Shown here: in pieces, positions 52,023 through 61,373 of the stretch
Numbering within the stretch: position 1 is the first letter of the stretch
How the letters are laid out: the number at the start of each line of letters is the position of its first letter
Assembly (NCBI GenBank): GCA_044223665.1
Contig: JBGALT010000004.1
Location: 1 to 64,000 of the forward strand
Direction: 5' to 3'
Source of the DNA: JBBSAT01 sp044223665
GTDB taxonomy: Bacteria; Myxococcota_A; Polyangia; Polyangiales; Sandaracinaceae
DNA: 64,000 bases
The notes under the pieces: generated by a model
Database searches by the model: none
What the model was told of the DNA's origin: nothing
What the model saw: only the letters and a program-made list of their open reading frames with translations
Translations under genes and position numbers: made by a program

Positions 52023-52804
52023 CGCGTGGGCGTCGGGGTCGGGGTCGGCGTGGGCGTCGGGGTCGGCGTGGGCGTCGGCGTGCCGGTGAGCGACTGGAGC
52101 ACCGCCTGGGTCGCCAGCGCCGGAGGCTGCTCGGCGACGAGGTACTGCGAGACGTCGAACGACTGCTCGCGATCGCCCTCGTGCCAACGCACCGTCACGC
52201 GCGCACGGCGGACCTGCTCCTCGAGCTGCGGCTTGAGGATCGGGAACACGAACTGCAGCGCGACCTGGCCGACGACGTCGCCGCCGCCCGACATCAGAGC
52301 CCCACTCATGAGCTGATCGGGCGTGGGCGCCGCGCCTGGCGAGCTCGGCGTGCTGCTCCCGGTGGTGCCGCCGCCGAGCAGGCCGCCGAGCGCGCCGGCG
52401 CCGCCACCTTCCTCGTCGTCGCTGCTTCCGTCGCCGCCCATGCCGGGCGCGTCGGGCAGCACGATGCGCATGATCTCCCAGTCGCACTCGAAGCCTTCGA
52501 CCTCGCCGTCCTCGCAGCACTCGTCGGTGCCGTTCGCCGAGACGGCGGGCAGGCCCTCGCGCATCACCTGCTCTTCGATCTCGCCCATCTTGCAGCGGGC
52601 GAGCAGCGTGGCGGTCGTGAGGAAGCGCGCGCGCCCCGAGATGCGGATCGCCGCGGCCTCGCTCGAGAAGATCGCCGTGAGCGCGATCCCGAGGATCGTG
52701 ACCGCGACCATGACCTCGAGCAGCGTGAAGGCGCCGACGACCTTCGCGGCGCGGCGCCGCGGACGGCGCGCGCGGGGCGGGCGAGGCGCGAGCACGGGCG
52801 GCAT
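52019..52804 (-). CDS. gspI: Minor pseudopilin GspI
   Basis: A 261-residue pseudopilin, longer than usual. The N-terminal helix FTLLEVMVAVTILGIALTAI has Glu at +5, but the residue before the cleavage point is Ala (VVGA-FTLLE) rather than Gly. About 135-170 is an acidic then Gly/Ser/Pro-rich insertion (SSDDEEGGGAGALGG). The C-terminus is a run of ten or so Thr-Pro pairs coded by a tandem repeat. The fold core (QVALQFVFPIL, RRARVTVRW) is intact. Starts and stops overlap the neighbours by one to four bases. Confidence 0.8.
   Translation of the reverse strand: MPPVLAPRPPRARRPRRRAAKVVGAFTLLEVMVAVTILGIALTAIFSSEAAAIRISGRARFLTTATLLARCKMGEIEEQVMREGLPAVSANGTDECCEDGEVEGFECDWEIMRIVLPDAPGMGGDGSSDDEEGGGAGALGGLLGGGTTGSSTPSSPGAAPTPDQLMSGALMSGGGDVVGQVALQFVFPILKPQLEEQVRRARVTVRWHEGDREQSFDVSQYLVAEQPPALATQAVLQSLTGTPTPTPTPTPTPTPTPTPTR
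52025..52083 (-). repeat. Six-base tandem repeat coding (Thr-Pro)n in gspI
   Basis: Hexamers of the GTCGGG/GTCGGC/GTGGGC type (plus strand) repeated about ten times at the 3' end of gspI. Unit gain or loss would change only the number of Thr-Pro pairs. Confidence 0.85.
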
Positions 52805-53535
52805 CAGTCGTCCACCTCCGAGCTGTCCTCGTCTCCCTCGAGGATCAGCTCTTCGGGCTCGTACGCGAACGCGCGGATGCGCGTGCGGCCGGTGAGTGGG
52901 TGCAGCTCGACCGAGTAGGTGTGGTCGTGCCCGTCGTCCAGCCAGACCACGGCGTTCTCGGTCTGCCCATGCGGGAAGAAGTAGATGTGCCCGACGCCTT
53001 CGTCGCGGTAGTCGTCCTCGTGCGGGGTGTACAAGCGCGTGATGGAGACGTCCGCGCCGAGCTCGTGCGCCGCGTAGCGCGTTCCCTGCAGCGTCTCGAA
53101 GGGCGAGGCCCCGAAGGTCGGATGGATGGTGTCGGCCAGACGCGCGCGCGCGGCCGCCCACGGATCGACGCCGGCCGAGTCCACGTCGCGACCGTCGGCG
53201 TGGCCTTCTTCCTCGGCCTGCTCGCGCGAGAACTCGCGACGCTCGTCGCCCAGGCGCGCGAGCGTCACCGGGATCTCCGACTCCTCGAATCCCATCGTGC
53301 CAGCCTCGAGATCGAACACGAGGCGCACCGTCGTGTTCCGGGCGATGGCGCGGTTGTACGCGTAGCGCGCGGCGGCCGTGATGCGCATGCACGCCGAGCG
53401 GAGATACGTGCGGTTGAGCGCGTTGAAGCCATACGAGACGCCGCTCGCGACGATCGCGAGCAAGACGATGACGATCATGATCTCGATGAGAGTCATGCCG
53501 CCCCGCCGAGCCCTCGACCGCCGCCCGCCGCGCAT
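52804..53535 (-). CDS. gspH: Minor pseudopilin GspH
   Basis: A 243-residue pseudopilin starting at ATG 53535 (MRGGRRSRARRGG then MTLIEIMIVIVLLAIVASGV, with Gly at -1 and Glu at +5). The beta-rich body (RYAYNRAIARNTTVRLVFD) matches GspH. Residues about 110-150 form a charged, acidic insertion (REFSREQAEEEGHADGRDVD). The C-terminus is acidic (EGDEDSSEVDD). Overlaps gspG and gspI at both ends. Confidence 0.82.
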   Translation of the reverse strand: MRGGRRSRARRGGMTLIEIMIVIVLLAIVASGVSYGFNALNRTYLRSACMRITAAARYAYNRAIARNTTVRLVFDLEAGTMGFEESEIPVTLARLGDERREFSREQAEEEGHADGRDVDSAGVDPWAAARARLADTIHPTFGASPFETLQGTRYAAHELGADVSITRLYTPHEDDYRDEGVGHIYFFPHGQTENAVVWLDDGHDHTYSVELHPLTGRTRIRAFAYEPEELILEGDEDSSEVDD

Positions 53536-53948
53536 CACTCCACGTCGTCTTCGGTGCCCGGCTGTCCATCCGGGCCATTGCTGCGGACGATGATGTCGTC
53601 GCCGTCGCACTCGATGAGGAAGGGGTTGTCCCAGGCGTCGGTCGTGCGGCGACCGTGGTCGATCGTGCCGGCGCCGAGCAGCTCGTCCATCGTCGGGCAG
53701 TCCGCGCCCGGCTCCTGGCCGAGATAGAGCAGCACCGCCGATCGCACGGCCTGCGCGTCCGAGCGCGTCTGGTTCACGCGCGCGCGGCTCAGCGCCGGGA
53801 GCACCGCGACACCGACCGCCGTGGCGATGAGCGCCATGATGATGACGACGATCATGATCTCGACGAGCGTCATGCCCGCGCGCCCACGACGGCGTCGCGC
53901 CGCACGGCGCGTCACCAGGATCTCGTTCGTGCTCTCGTTCTCGTTCAT
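53535..53948 (-). CDS. gspG: Major pseudopilin GspG
   Basis: A 137-residue major pseudopilin. The leader ends RAG before MTLVEIMIVVIIMALIATAV (Gly at -1, Glu at +5). The C-terminal DAWDNPFLIE and SNGPDGQPGTEDD stretch is the calcium-loop type end of GspG. The usual length, and the only GspG here that can be processed as a pilin. Confidence 0.9.
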   Translation of the reverse strand: MNENESTNEILVTRRAARRRRGRAGMTLVEIMIVVIIMALIATAVGVAVLPALSRARVNQTRSDAQAVRSAVLLYLGQEPGADCPTMDELLGAGTIDHGRRTTDAWDNPFLIECDGDDIIVRSNGPDGQPGTEDDVE

Positions 53949-53974
53949 CTCGACCTCTCGTTCTCTTCCCACGT

Positions 53975-54403
53975 TCACCAAACGGTGCTGTCGCTCAAGA
54001 AGCTTCCACTCGGGCCGGCGGAGACGACGTCTTCTCCGTCGGGATCGTAGCGACCGGGGCAACGCACCCAGAGCGCGTGGCCCCACGCATCGACGGGCTC
54101 CTCGTCGAGGTAGTGCGCGCCCGTGCGCGGCGGGTGCACGAGCTCGCGGATCGTGCTCGGACAGCGGCCCATGTCGGCACGGAACTGCGCGATCGCGCGG
54201 TGGGTCTGGTCGATGACGTCGCGGGTGTGACGCACGTCGCCGTTCGCCATCGCGTGCTGCACGACGAGGCCGACGACGAGCACGATCCCGAGCACGACGG
54301 GCACGTAGCGAATCCGTCGCCCCGAGAGCACGTCGCGGACGAGCCCCGCCCTCGGCTCCCACGGGAGCGTGACCTGGCTCGTTCTGCTCTTGGTGCGGGC
54401 CAT
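53975..54403 (-). CDS. GspG-domain protein without prepilin leader
   Basis: A 142-residue protein between gspF and gspG. A basic cytosolic start of about 32 residues and one transmembrane helix (YVPVVLGIVLVVGLVVQHAM) precede a GspG-like C-terminal domain: RAIAQFRADMGRCPSTIREL, then DAWGHALWVRCPGRYDPDGEDVVSAGPSG. There is no G-(F/M)-TLxE peptidase site and no Glu +5, so it should stay in the inner membrane instead of entering the pseudopilus. It may be an anchored decoy or assembly factor. It ends 26 bases before the gspG start. Confidence 0.7.
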   Translation of the reverse strand: MARTKSRTSQVTLPWEPRAGLVRDVLSGRRIRYVPVVLGIVLVVGLVVQHAMANGDVRHTRDVIDQTHRAIAQFRADMGRCPSTIRELVHPPRTGAHYLDEEPVDAWGHALWVRCPGRYDPDGEDVVSAGPSGSFLSDSTVW

Positions 54404-54407
54404 CGTG

Positions 54408-55631
54408 CTACTCGACGAACTCGTTGATCTGCATCAGCGGCATCAGGATGGCGAACGCGATCGAGCCCGAGATGCCGCCCATGACGACGATCATCATCGG
54501 CTCGAGGAGCGCGGTGAGCGTCTGCACGCGCGTCTCGACCTGCGCGTCGTAGGCGATGGCGACGTTCTCGAGCATCTCCTCGAGCTGGCCGGATCGCTCG
54601 CCGATCGCGATCATGTGGGTGACGATCGGCGGGAACTTGCCGCTCCGCTTGAGCGGCGCCGCGATGCTCTCGCCCTCGCGGATCGACTGGCCGGCCTCCT
54701 CGACGATGCGCATCAGCTCGACGTTGCCGAGCACGTTGCGCGTGATCTCCATCGCGCGGAGCAGCGGCACGCCGCTCTTGAGCAGCGTCGCCAGCGTGCG
54801 CGCGAACCGCGCCACGGCGACCATCATGAGGAGCTTGCCGAAGGCCGGCACCGTGAGGACGAAGCGATCCCAGCGCGCGCGTCCGTCGGGCGTCGCCCGC
54901 CAGCGCCGGAACGAGTAGACGATCAGCGCCGTGCCACCGATGAGCAGGTACCAGTAGCCGGTGAAGACGTTGCTCATGAAGATGAGCAGGCGCGTGTACC
55001 AGGGCAGCGCGTGGGCGAAGTCCTCGAAGATGCTCGTCACGCGTGGGACGACCATCACCATCATGATGGTGACCGTGAGCATGCCCATCAGCGCCATGAA
55101 CGCCGGGTAGGCGAGCGCGGCGACGACCTTGTTGTTGAGCTTGCTCTGCGCCTCGAGGAAGTCCGCCAGGCGCGCGAGGACGACCTCGAGCGTGCCCGAT
55201 GCCTCGCCCGCCTCGACCATGTTCACGTAGAGGGCGGGAAAGATCTTCTCGTGCTTGCGGAGCGCGTCGTGGAGCGAGCTGCCTTCGTTGACGCGGTCAC
55301 GCGTCTCGGTGAGCGCGTTCTTGAGCTCTTCGTTCTCCATCTGATCGATGAGCGCGCTCATCGACTCGACCAGCGGCACGCCGCTCTTCAGGAGCGTCGC
55401 GAACTGCCGCGTCATCATCGAGAGATCGAGCACCGTGACGCGGCGGAAGTAGCGACCGAAGTCGACGTTGCGCGCGCTCTGCTTCTTGGCCTCCGACTGC
55501 TCGAGGGCAGCCGTCATCAAGATGCCGTCGCGCTTGAGCAGGTTGCGCAGCGCCTTGGGGTTGTCCGCGTCGCGGACCCCCTTCACCTCACGCCCCGCGG
55601 GATTGAGCCCGCGCCATTCGAAGACGGCCAT
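54408..55631 (-). CDS. gspF: Type II secretion inner-membrane protein GspF
   Basis: A 407-residue platform protein with two GspF domains. MAVFEWRGLNPAGREVKG is the standard start; FATLLKSGVPLVESMSAL and LATLLKSGVPLLRAM are the two duplicated halves; three transmembrane helices are placed as usual (last: LEPMMIVVMGGISGSIAFAI). It links the GspE motor to the pseudopilus. It lies 33 bases after gspE. Confidence 0.93.
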   Translation of the reverse strand: MAVFEWRGLNPAGREVKGVRDADNPKALRNLLKRDGILMTAALEQSEAKKQSARNVDFGRYFRRVTVLDLSMMTRQFATLLKSGVPLVESMSALIDQMENEELKNALTETRDRVNEGSSLHDALRKHEKIFPALYVNMVEAGEASGTLEVVLARLADFLEAQSKLNNKVVAALAYPAFMALMGMLTVTIMMVMVVPRVTSIFEDFAHALPWYTRLLIFMSNVFTGYWYLLIGGTALIVYSFRRWRATPDGRARWDRFVLTVPAFGKLLMMVAVARFARTLATLLKSGVPLLRAMEITRNVLGNVELMRIVEEAGQSIREGESIAAPLKRSGKFPPIVTHMIAIGERSGQLEEMLENVAIAYDAQVETRVQTLTALLEPMMIVVMGGISGSIAFAILMPLMQINEFVE

Positions 55632-55664
55632 GGCTGCGCTTCCTTCTCGCTGCTCGAGATCGAG

Positions 55665-57518
55665 CTACTCGACCTCGCCGGCCTGAGTCGCCGCGAGCAC
55701 TTCCTCGAGACTGGTGATGCCACTGAGCACCATGCGCGCGCCGTCCTCGCGGAGCGTGCGCATGCCGCGCGAGCTCGCGACGCGTGTCACCTGACCGGCG
55801 TCGCTCTTGTTGAGGATCTCGCGACGCACGGGGTCGTCGATGATCAGGATCTCCGCGATCGCCACGCGGCCGCGGTAGCCGGTGCCGCTGCAGTCCTCGC
55901 AGCCCACCGGATGATAGAAGACCGGGCGCAGCGCGCTCTTGTTCCCGGGCGCGCTCGGCGGCGCACGCACCACGGTCGGCTCCGGCGACCACTCGCCGTG
56001 GCTCTCCTCGAGCTCGGACGAGAGATCCGGCACGGCGTCGTCCTGCTCGTTCATGCCGCGGAACGACTGCACACCCGTCTTCGAGAGGAGCTCGGCGATC
56101 TTGCTGCGCTCGACGCCGAGCTGGCGCAGGTCGCTGTCGGTCGGCTCGTAGGGTCGACGGCACTTGGGGCAGAGGCGCCGCACGAGGCGCTGCGCGATCA
56201 CGGCCAGGAGCGAGCTCGTGATGAGGTAGTGCTCGACGCCCATCTCGCCCAGGCGCGTGATCGCGCCGGCCGCGTCGTTCGTGTGGATCGTGCTCAGCAC
56301 GAGGTGGCCGGTGAGCGAGGCGTGGATGGCGATCTCGGCCGTCTCGTGATCGCGGATCTCACCGACCATGATCACGTCGGGATCCTGGCGGAGGAAGGCG
56401 CGCAGCGCGGCGGCGAACGTGAGCCCGATCTTGGGCTGCACGTGCATCTGGCCGATGCCCTTGAGCTCGTACTCGACGGGATCTTCGGCGGTGAGGATGT
56501 TCAGATCCGGCGTGTTGATGCGCGAGAGCGCCGCGTAGAGCGTCGTCGTCTTGCCGCTGCCGGTCGGGCCCGTGACGAGGATGATGCCGTTCGGGCGCGT
56601 GATGAGGTGCTGGATGGTGTCGAGCTGCGCGCCCGCGTAGCCGAGGTCGGTCAGGTCGAGGAGGACCTTCTCCTTGTCGAGCAAGCGCATGACGATGCGC
56701 TCGCCCTTCACCTGCGGGATCGTCGAGACACGCACGTCGATCATGCGGCCCTGGATCTTCTTGGTGATGCGGCCGTCCTGCGGCAGGCGCGTCTCGGCGA
56801 TGTTGAGGTTCGCCTCGATCTTCACGCGCGAGACGATCGACTTGAGGAAGCCGCGGTGCGCCGTCTTCACGGGCACGAGGTTGCCGTCGATCCGGTAGCG
56901 GACGACGACCTCCTTCTCGCTCGGCTCGATGTGGATGTCGGACGCGCGCTACTGCGACGCCGTGTAGAAGAGGTTGTTGACCCAGCGGATGACGGGCGCT
57001 TCGTCCGTCATGTCGAGCAGGTCTTGGAGCTCCTCGACCTCCTCGCCTTCCTTCGCCTCGGCGAGAGCCGTCTCGTCCTTGCGCTCGTAGACGCGGTTGA
57101 TGGCGTCCTCGATCGTCTCGGACGCGGCCGCGACCGGGATGCACTCGCGACCGAGCAGCGCGCGCAGATCGTCGAGCGGCGCCGGATCGAGCGGGTTCGA
57201 GACCGCCACGCGGATCGGCCCGCGCTCGCCCTCCTCGGCCAGGCCCAGCAGACGGTGCTGGCGCGCGAAGCTGATCGGGATCTGCTCGACCAGGTTGGCG
57301 GGCACCTCGTCGTTCTTGATCTTGTCGACGAAGGGGATGCCCACCTCGTCGGCGAGCGCACGCACGATCGTGGCGCCGTCGGTCTCGCGGTTGGCCGCGA
57401 GCACGTCGAGGATCGACGCGTCGCGCTCGCCCGCCGTGCGCAAGAGATCCTCGAGGCGGTCCGCCGGAATGGCGCCGCGCCTCACCAAGATCTCTCCGAC
57501 GTACCGCTGCGAGTCCAC
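55665..57518 (-). pseudogene. gspE: Type II secretion ATPase GspE, interrupted by in-frame TAG
   Basis: Joined across the stop, this is a 617-codon GspE. The N-terminal part (57518 down to 56952, 189 residues, GTG start with an upstream GGAG) has the N1E domain and ends VNNLFYTASQ. A TAG at 56951-56949 follows, and the same frame resumes at once with RASDIHIEPSEK, the invariant start of the N2E/ATPase part. That part holds Walker A GPTGSGKTTT, ILTAEDPVEY, RQDPDVIMVGEIRD, HTND and the zinc cysteines CPKC and CEDC. No bases are lost, so it is a nonsense change (for example Ser TCG to TAG) or a sequencing error. Reinitiation from GTG 56876 would give an ATPase lacking the GspL-binding domain. 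Confidence 0.85.
56949..56951 (-). other. In-frame amber codon inside gspE
   Basis: The plus strand reads CTA here, giving TAG on the coding strand in the context CAG-TAG-CGC. The codons on either side are conserved GspE sequence in one frame. A C or G at plus-strand base 56950 or 56951 would restore a sense codon. Confidence 0.85.
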
Positions 57519-57532
57519 GGGTCTCCTCGTCG

Positions 57533-60094
57533 TTACTGCTGGGGCGCGTCGCCCTCGACGACGGTGCCGCGCACCGTCTCTTCGCCATCGGGCGAGATCA
57601 CCAGATCGCCCTCGGCCGGGTCGTAGGGCTCGGCCTCGCCGAGCGGGGCGCGCGAGCGGTGATCGGGAGGTGGCTCGGCGGCCAGCTCCTCGGCGAGCTC
57701 TCTCTCTTCGTCGATCGCGTCGAGCTCGTTGAAGATCTCGAGGACGAGGCCTCTCGTTCTCGAGAAGTCGAGCACCGGCTCGTAGTCGTGATCGCCGAAC
57801 ACGAAGTAGCGATCGAGGAACTCCTGCCGCTCGCGCATCTTCCGCTCGAAGATCGAGCGCAGATCCTCGGCGCTCCGGATGATGTAGGGCGTCAGGAACA
57901 GGAGCAGGTTCGTCTTCTCGGTGGTGCGCGACTCGCGCCGGAACAGGGCGCCGATGATCGGGATGTCGCCCAGGATCGGGATCTTGTCCTCGGTCGTCGC
58001 CACGCGATCGCGCATGAGACCGCCGATGACGACGGTCTGCTGATCGCGCACGAGCACCTGCGTCTTGGCGACGCGCTGCTGGATCGGCACGACGCCGAGC
58101 GAGCCCTGCGGCGCGCCGGCCTCGGAGATCTCCTCTTCGATCTCCAGGCGGATCTCGCCCGCGTCGTTGATGTGCGGCGTGATGCGGATCGTGGTGCCGA
58201 CGTTCTGGCGTCCACCCGCGCCGCCGAGGCCGCCGCCGAGCGCGCCCGCGCCACCGAGGCCGCCGGCGAGGCCGCCGAGCGCACCGAGCGCACCGAGCGC
58301 GCCGGTGCCGGTGGCGCCGGTCTGGCCGGTCAGGCCGCCGAGCGCGCCCAGGCCGCCCAGGCCGCCGAGCGCGCCCAGGCCGCCGATGCCGTTCTGTTGG
58401 AGGGGGATGTTCGAGCCGACCGTGATCTCGGCCTCGATGTTGTCCATCGCGAGCAGGTGCGGCGTCGCGAGCACGTCGACGTCGGAGCTCGTGGCGATCG
58501 CCGTGAGGATGGCGCCGAAGCTGGGGATCGAGAGACCCGGCACCGGCGTGACGGTCGGGCCACGTACGCCGAGCGCCAGGCCCGTGAGCGTGTCGCCGGC
58601 GAGCATCGCGGGTGTGCCGATGCCGAGCGAGGTGCTCGCGCCGAAGCCGAGGACGGAGAAGCCCTGGCCCTCCGGGAAGGACGGGTCCTGCAGGCCGCCG
58701 TGGAAGTTCAGACCGAGGCGGCCGGTGCGCTGCACCTGCAGCTCCATGATCACGGCTTCGATGAAGACTTGTCTCGGTGGGATGTCGAGCTCTTCGAGCA
58801 CGCGTCTCAACGCGGCGTAGTCGCTCTGCGACGCCGTGATGATGAGCGAGTTCGTCTCCTTGTAGGCCTGGATGCCGACGTCACCGCCGGTGATCGAGCC
58901 GCTGCTCGCACCGTCGGCCGACTTCGTCGCGCTGGATCCGCCGCTCCCGCCACCGCCGCCGACCAGCGAGCTGAGCACCTCGGCCATGTTCTCGGCGTCG
59001 GCGTACTGCAGCTCGTAGACGTGCACCGAGCCCTCGTCGTCGACCGGCACGTCGAGGATGCGGATCGCCTCGAGGATCTGCAGGTAGGCGCGCTCGGTCG
59101 CGATGATGATCACCGAGTTGGTGCGCTCGTCGGCGAGGATGTTGCCGACGCGCGCCTCCCCACCGCCGGCCGAGCCGACGGTGCCGCCCTGTGCGCCGTC
59201 GGCGCTCGCGTCCGGCTCGCGCGTGACGGGCGCCTTGCCGGGCCGTGGTGGGGTGCGGGCCCCGCCGCTCTTGGTCGCGCCGCCGCCGCCCTCGCCCTCT
59301 TCGGGAGGGAACATCTCGGTGAGCGTCTCCACCAGATCGGTCGCCACCGCGTAGTGGACGGGCTCGATCCAGATCTGCTCACCGGTCCGCGCGATGTCGA
59401 CCTCGGCGATGATGGCCAACATCCGCCGCACGTTCGCGGCGGTGTCGGTGATGATGAGCGTGTTGGTCGGCGCGTACGCGGTGACGGCGCCCTCGGCGCT
59501 CTTGAAGTGACCGAGCAGCGTCGCGACGTCCTCGGCCGAGACGTGCTCGAGTCGGTGCATGCGCGTGACGAAGCGATCGTCGGCCGGCATCGTCTGCCCG
59601 TCCTCGTAGAAGGGCAGCACGCGCGCCTCCGAGCCCGCGGTCTCGACGATCTTGTAGTAGCGGCCGCTCGGCTCGAGCGTGAGGCCGTTCAGATCGAGGA
59701 TCGACAGGAAGGCCTGGTAGGCCTCGGCCGCCGTGACGTCGGTCGGCGAGTAGACGGTCGCCTTGATCGAGCGGGCCTTGCTCGGGAGGATGAAGCGCTT
59801 GCCGGTGATGCGCGCCACGATGCGCACGAGGTCCGGCAGGTCGGCGTCCTCGAGGTTGAACGAGACGCGCGCGCCCGGCGGCGTCGTCGTCGTGTCGGTG
59901 TCCTCGAGGCCGGTGCGGAAGGGGGTGACCTTCGTCGAGTCGCCGCCGCCGCTGCCCGTCGCGGGCGGAGTCGGGGGCTGCGGCAAGACGATCGGGGGCT
60001 GCGCGGACGCCGTGGAGAGCGCGTACGAAGCCAAGCCGGAGATCATCACCGACGCGGACGTGAGCAAGATGGGGAGCGCGACCTTGAGCTTCAT
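57533..60094 (-). CDS. gspD: Type II secretion secretin GspD
   Basis: An 853-residue outer-membrane channel. Signal peptide (LPILLTSASVMISGLASYALS), N0 domain (VSFNLEDADLPDLVRIVARI), then N1-N3 repeats with long Gly/Ser/Thr-rich linkers (TRMHRLEHVSAEDVATLL, SVHVYELQYADAENMAEVL). The secretin core includes VFIEAVIMELQVQRTGRLGL, VGSNIPLQ, VGTTIRITPHIN and VIGGLMRDRVATTEDKIPILGDIPIIGALF. Between VGSNIPLQ and the VGTTI strand sits an unusual Gly/Ala/Leu-rich insert of about 60 residues. The C-terminus is acidic. Ends 14 bases before gspE. Confidence 0.92.
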   Translation of the reverse strand: MKLKVALPILLTSASVMISGLASYALSTASAQPPIVLPQPPTPPATGSGGGDSTKVTPFRTGLEDTDTTTTPPGARVSFNLEDADLPDLVRIVARITGKRFILPSKARSIKATVYSPTDVTAAEAYQAFLSILDLNGLTLEPSGRYYKIVETAGSEARVLPFYEDGQTMPADDRFVTRMHRLEHVSAEDVATLLGHFKSAEGAVTAYAPTNTLIITDTAANVRRMLAIIAEVDIARTGEQIWIEPVHYAVATDLVETLTEMFPPEEGEGGGGATKSGGARTPPRPGKAPVTREPDASADGAQGGTVGSAGGGEARVGNILADERTNSVIIIATERAYLQILEAIRILDVPVDDEGSVHVYELQYADAENMAEVLSSLVGGGGGSGGSSATKSADGASSGSITGGDVGIQAYKETNSLIITASQSDYAALRRVLEELDIPPRQVFIEAVIMELQVQRTGRLGLNFHGGLQDPSFPEGQGFSVLGFGASTSLGIGTPAMLAGDTLTGLALGVRGPTVTPVPGLSIPSFGAILTAIATSSDVDVLATPHLLAMDNIEAEITVGSNIPLQQNGIGGLGALGGLGGLGALGGLTGQTGATGTGALGALGALGGLAGGLGGAGALGGGLGGAGGRQNVGTTIRITPHINDAGEIRLEIEEEISEAGAPQGSLGVVPIQQRVAKTQVLVRDQQTVVIGGLMRDRVATTEDKIPILGDIPIIGALFRRESRTTEKTNLLLFLTPYIIRSAEDLRSIFERKMRERQEFLDRYFVFGDHDYEPVLDFSRTRGLVLEIFNELDAIDEERELAEELAAEPPPDHRSRAPLGEAEPYDPAEGDLVISPDGEETVRGTVVEGDAPQQ
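58212..58395 (-). repeat. Gly/Ala/Leu-rich repeat tract in the secretin gate
   Basis: GC-rich units such as GCCGCCCAGGCCGCCGAGCG are repeated imperfectly on the plus strand and encode GGLGALGGLGGLGALGG-type sequence inside gspD. All length changes seen are multiples of three, so the frame is kept. Confidence 0.8.
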
Positions 60095-60150
60095 GAGGGC
60101 GTTGGTTCCGTCGGGTCGGGGCGGGGCGGGGCGTCGAGCGGGAAAACCGA

Positions 60151-61164
60151 TCAGTGGATGGCGTAGTCGACGGTCACGGGCGCGCCGCGGCGCTCGATGC
60201 TGACCGAGAGCGAGTCGGCGGTGCGCAGGCGGCTGTAGGCGTCGAGCACGGCCGTGGGGTCCGTGAGGTCGTAGCCGTTGAGCGTGCGGAGCATGTCGCC
60301 GTTCTGGATGCCGAGGTGCCCGAGCAGGCTCGAGCGGCGGATGCCGTAGATCTTCACGCCGACGACGTGCCCGTCCTCTTCGTGGGGGATCACGCGCGCG
60401 GCGCTCATCAGCGCGGCCTGGTTGGCGAGCAGGCGGTCGACGAGCGTGCGGTTGATCGAGTAGCTCGTCTCGCTGATCTGCTGGATGTTCTGCTCCATCT
60501 CGGCGGCCGTGATACCGAGCGCGGCATCGCCGCCTCCCGGGTCCGGCGGCGCGGCGACCGGCGGCGCGGTGGCCACGCGCGTCGTGGCGACCGCGGGCGC
60601 ATCGCCGAACAGACCGATCGAGCAGAGCTGGCCGCTGGAGGGACGAAGGACCACGAAGCCGGGCTGGATGGCGACGACGTTGCGCTCGTCCACCGTCATG
60701 CCCGAGCGATAGAGGAGCGAGCTGCCGGTCGAGCCGGTGATGGCCGCGAACGACTGCTCGGGGACGCCGCGACGCACGTAGGAGGCGACGAGGCGGATCG
60801 AGCCGTCGCAGGGCGGCGGCTGCGGATCGCCTTCGTGCCACTCGGTCTGCGGCGGCGGGGGCGCTTCGTCGCCGACTTCTTCGCCCGGCTCGACCGCGGC
60901 CACCGGCACGTCCCACTCCATCGGGTTCTCGAGGTGGGAGTCGAAGATCTGATGGGCGAGCAGCGGATGCCCATCGCGCACGTGCTGGGTGACCGCGCCC
61001 GCGGGCGGCGCCGGCGCCGGGCCCACGTCGACGGGCACGTCGAGCAGCGTCGAGGCGACGAGCTGCGTCGTCCCCTGCGCCGTCAACAGGCCGGTCGCGC
61101 TCAGCGTCGCGAAGACGATCGCGAACCGAGGAAGCGCCTGCCGCGTGCTCGTTACCGTGGCCAC
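60151..61164 (-). CDS. gspC: Type II secretion protein GspC
   Basis: A 337-residue inner-membrane protein linking the platform to the secretin. Start GTG 61164 (ATVTSTRQALPRF) precedes a transmembrane helix (FAIVFATLSATGLLTAQGTT), a Pro-rich linker, the homology region (DGSIRLVASYVRRG, VDERNVVAIQPGF) that binds the secretin, and a C-terminal PDZ domain (VKIYGIRRSSLLGHLGIQNG, then NGYDLTDPTAVLDAY). It opens the gsp operon, 56 bases before gspD. Confidence 0.85.
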   Translation of the reverse strand: MATVTSTRQALPRFAIVFATLSATGLLTAQGTTQLVASTLLDVPVDVGPAPAPPAGAVTQHVRDGHPLLAHQIFDSHLENPMEWDVPVAAVEPGEEVGDEAPPPPQTEWHEGDPQPPPCDGSIRLVASYVRRGVPEQSFAAITGSTGSSLLYRSGMTVDERNVVAIQPGFVVLRPSSGQLCSIGLFGDAPAVATTRVATAPPVAAPPDPGGGDAALGITAAEMEQNIQQISETSYSINRTLVDRLLANQAALMSAARVIPHEEDGHVVGVKIYGIRRSSLLGHLGIQNGDMLRTLNGYDLTDPTAVLDAYSRLRTADSLSVSIERRGAPVTVDYAIH

Positions 61165-61373
61165 CGTTTCGCTACCGCCCGTCGCTCGGATCGACCTGGA
61201 AATTCCAGGACGAGCCCCGCGTCTCCGGGGGGTGTTTGAGCAACGGCCGTGCCTACCTCGAAAGCGCCTACCGGTCCACGACTTCGTGCGCGGATCGTGC
61301 GCGATAGCGGCCCCTCGCACCTCGGGCCCGATCGACAAGCTGGCAGACACGGAGGCTCGCGACGAGGCGCGCC

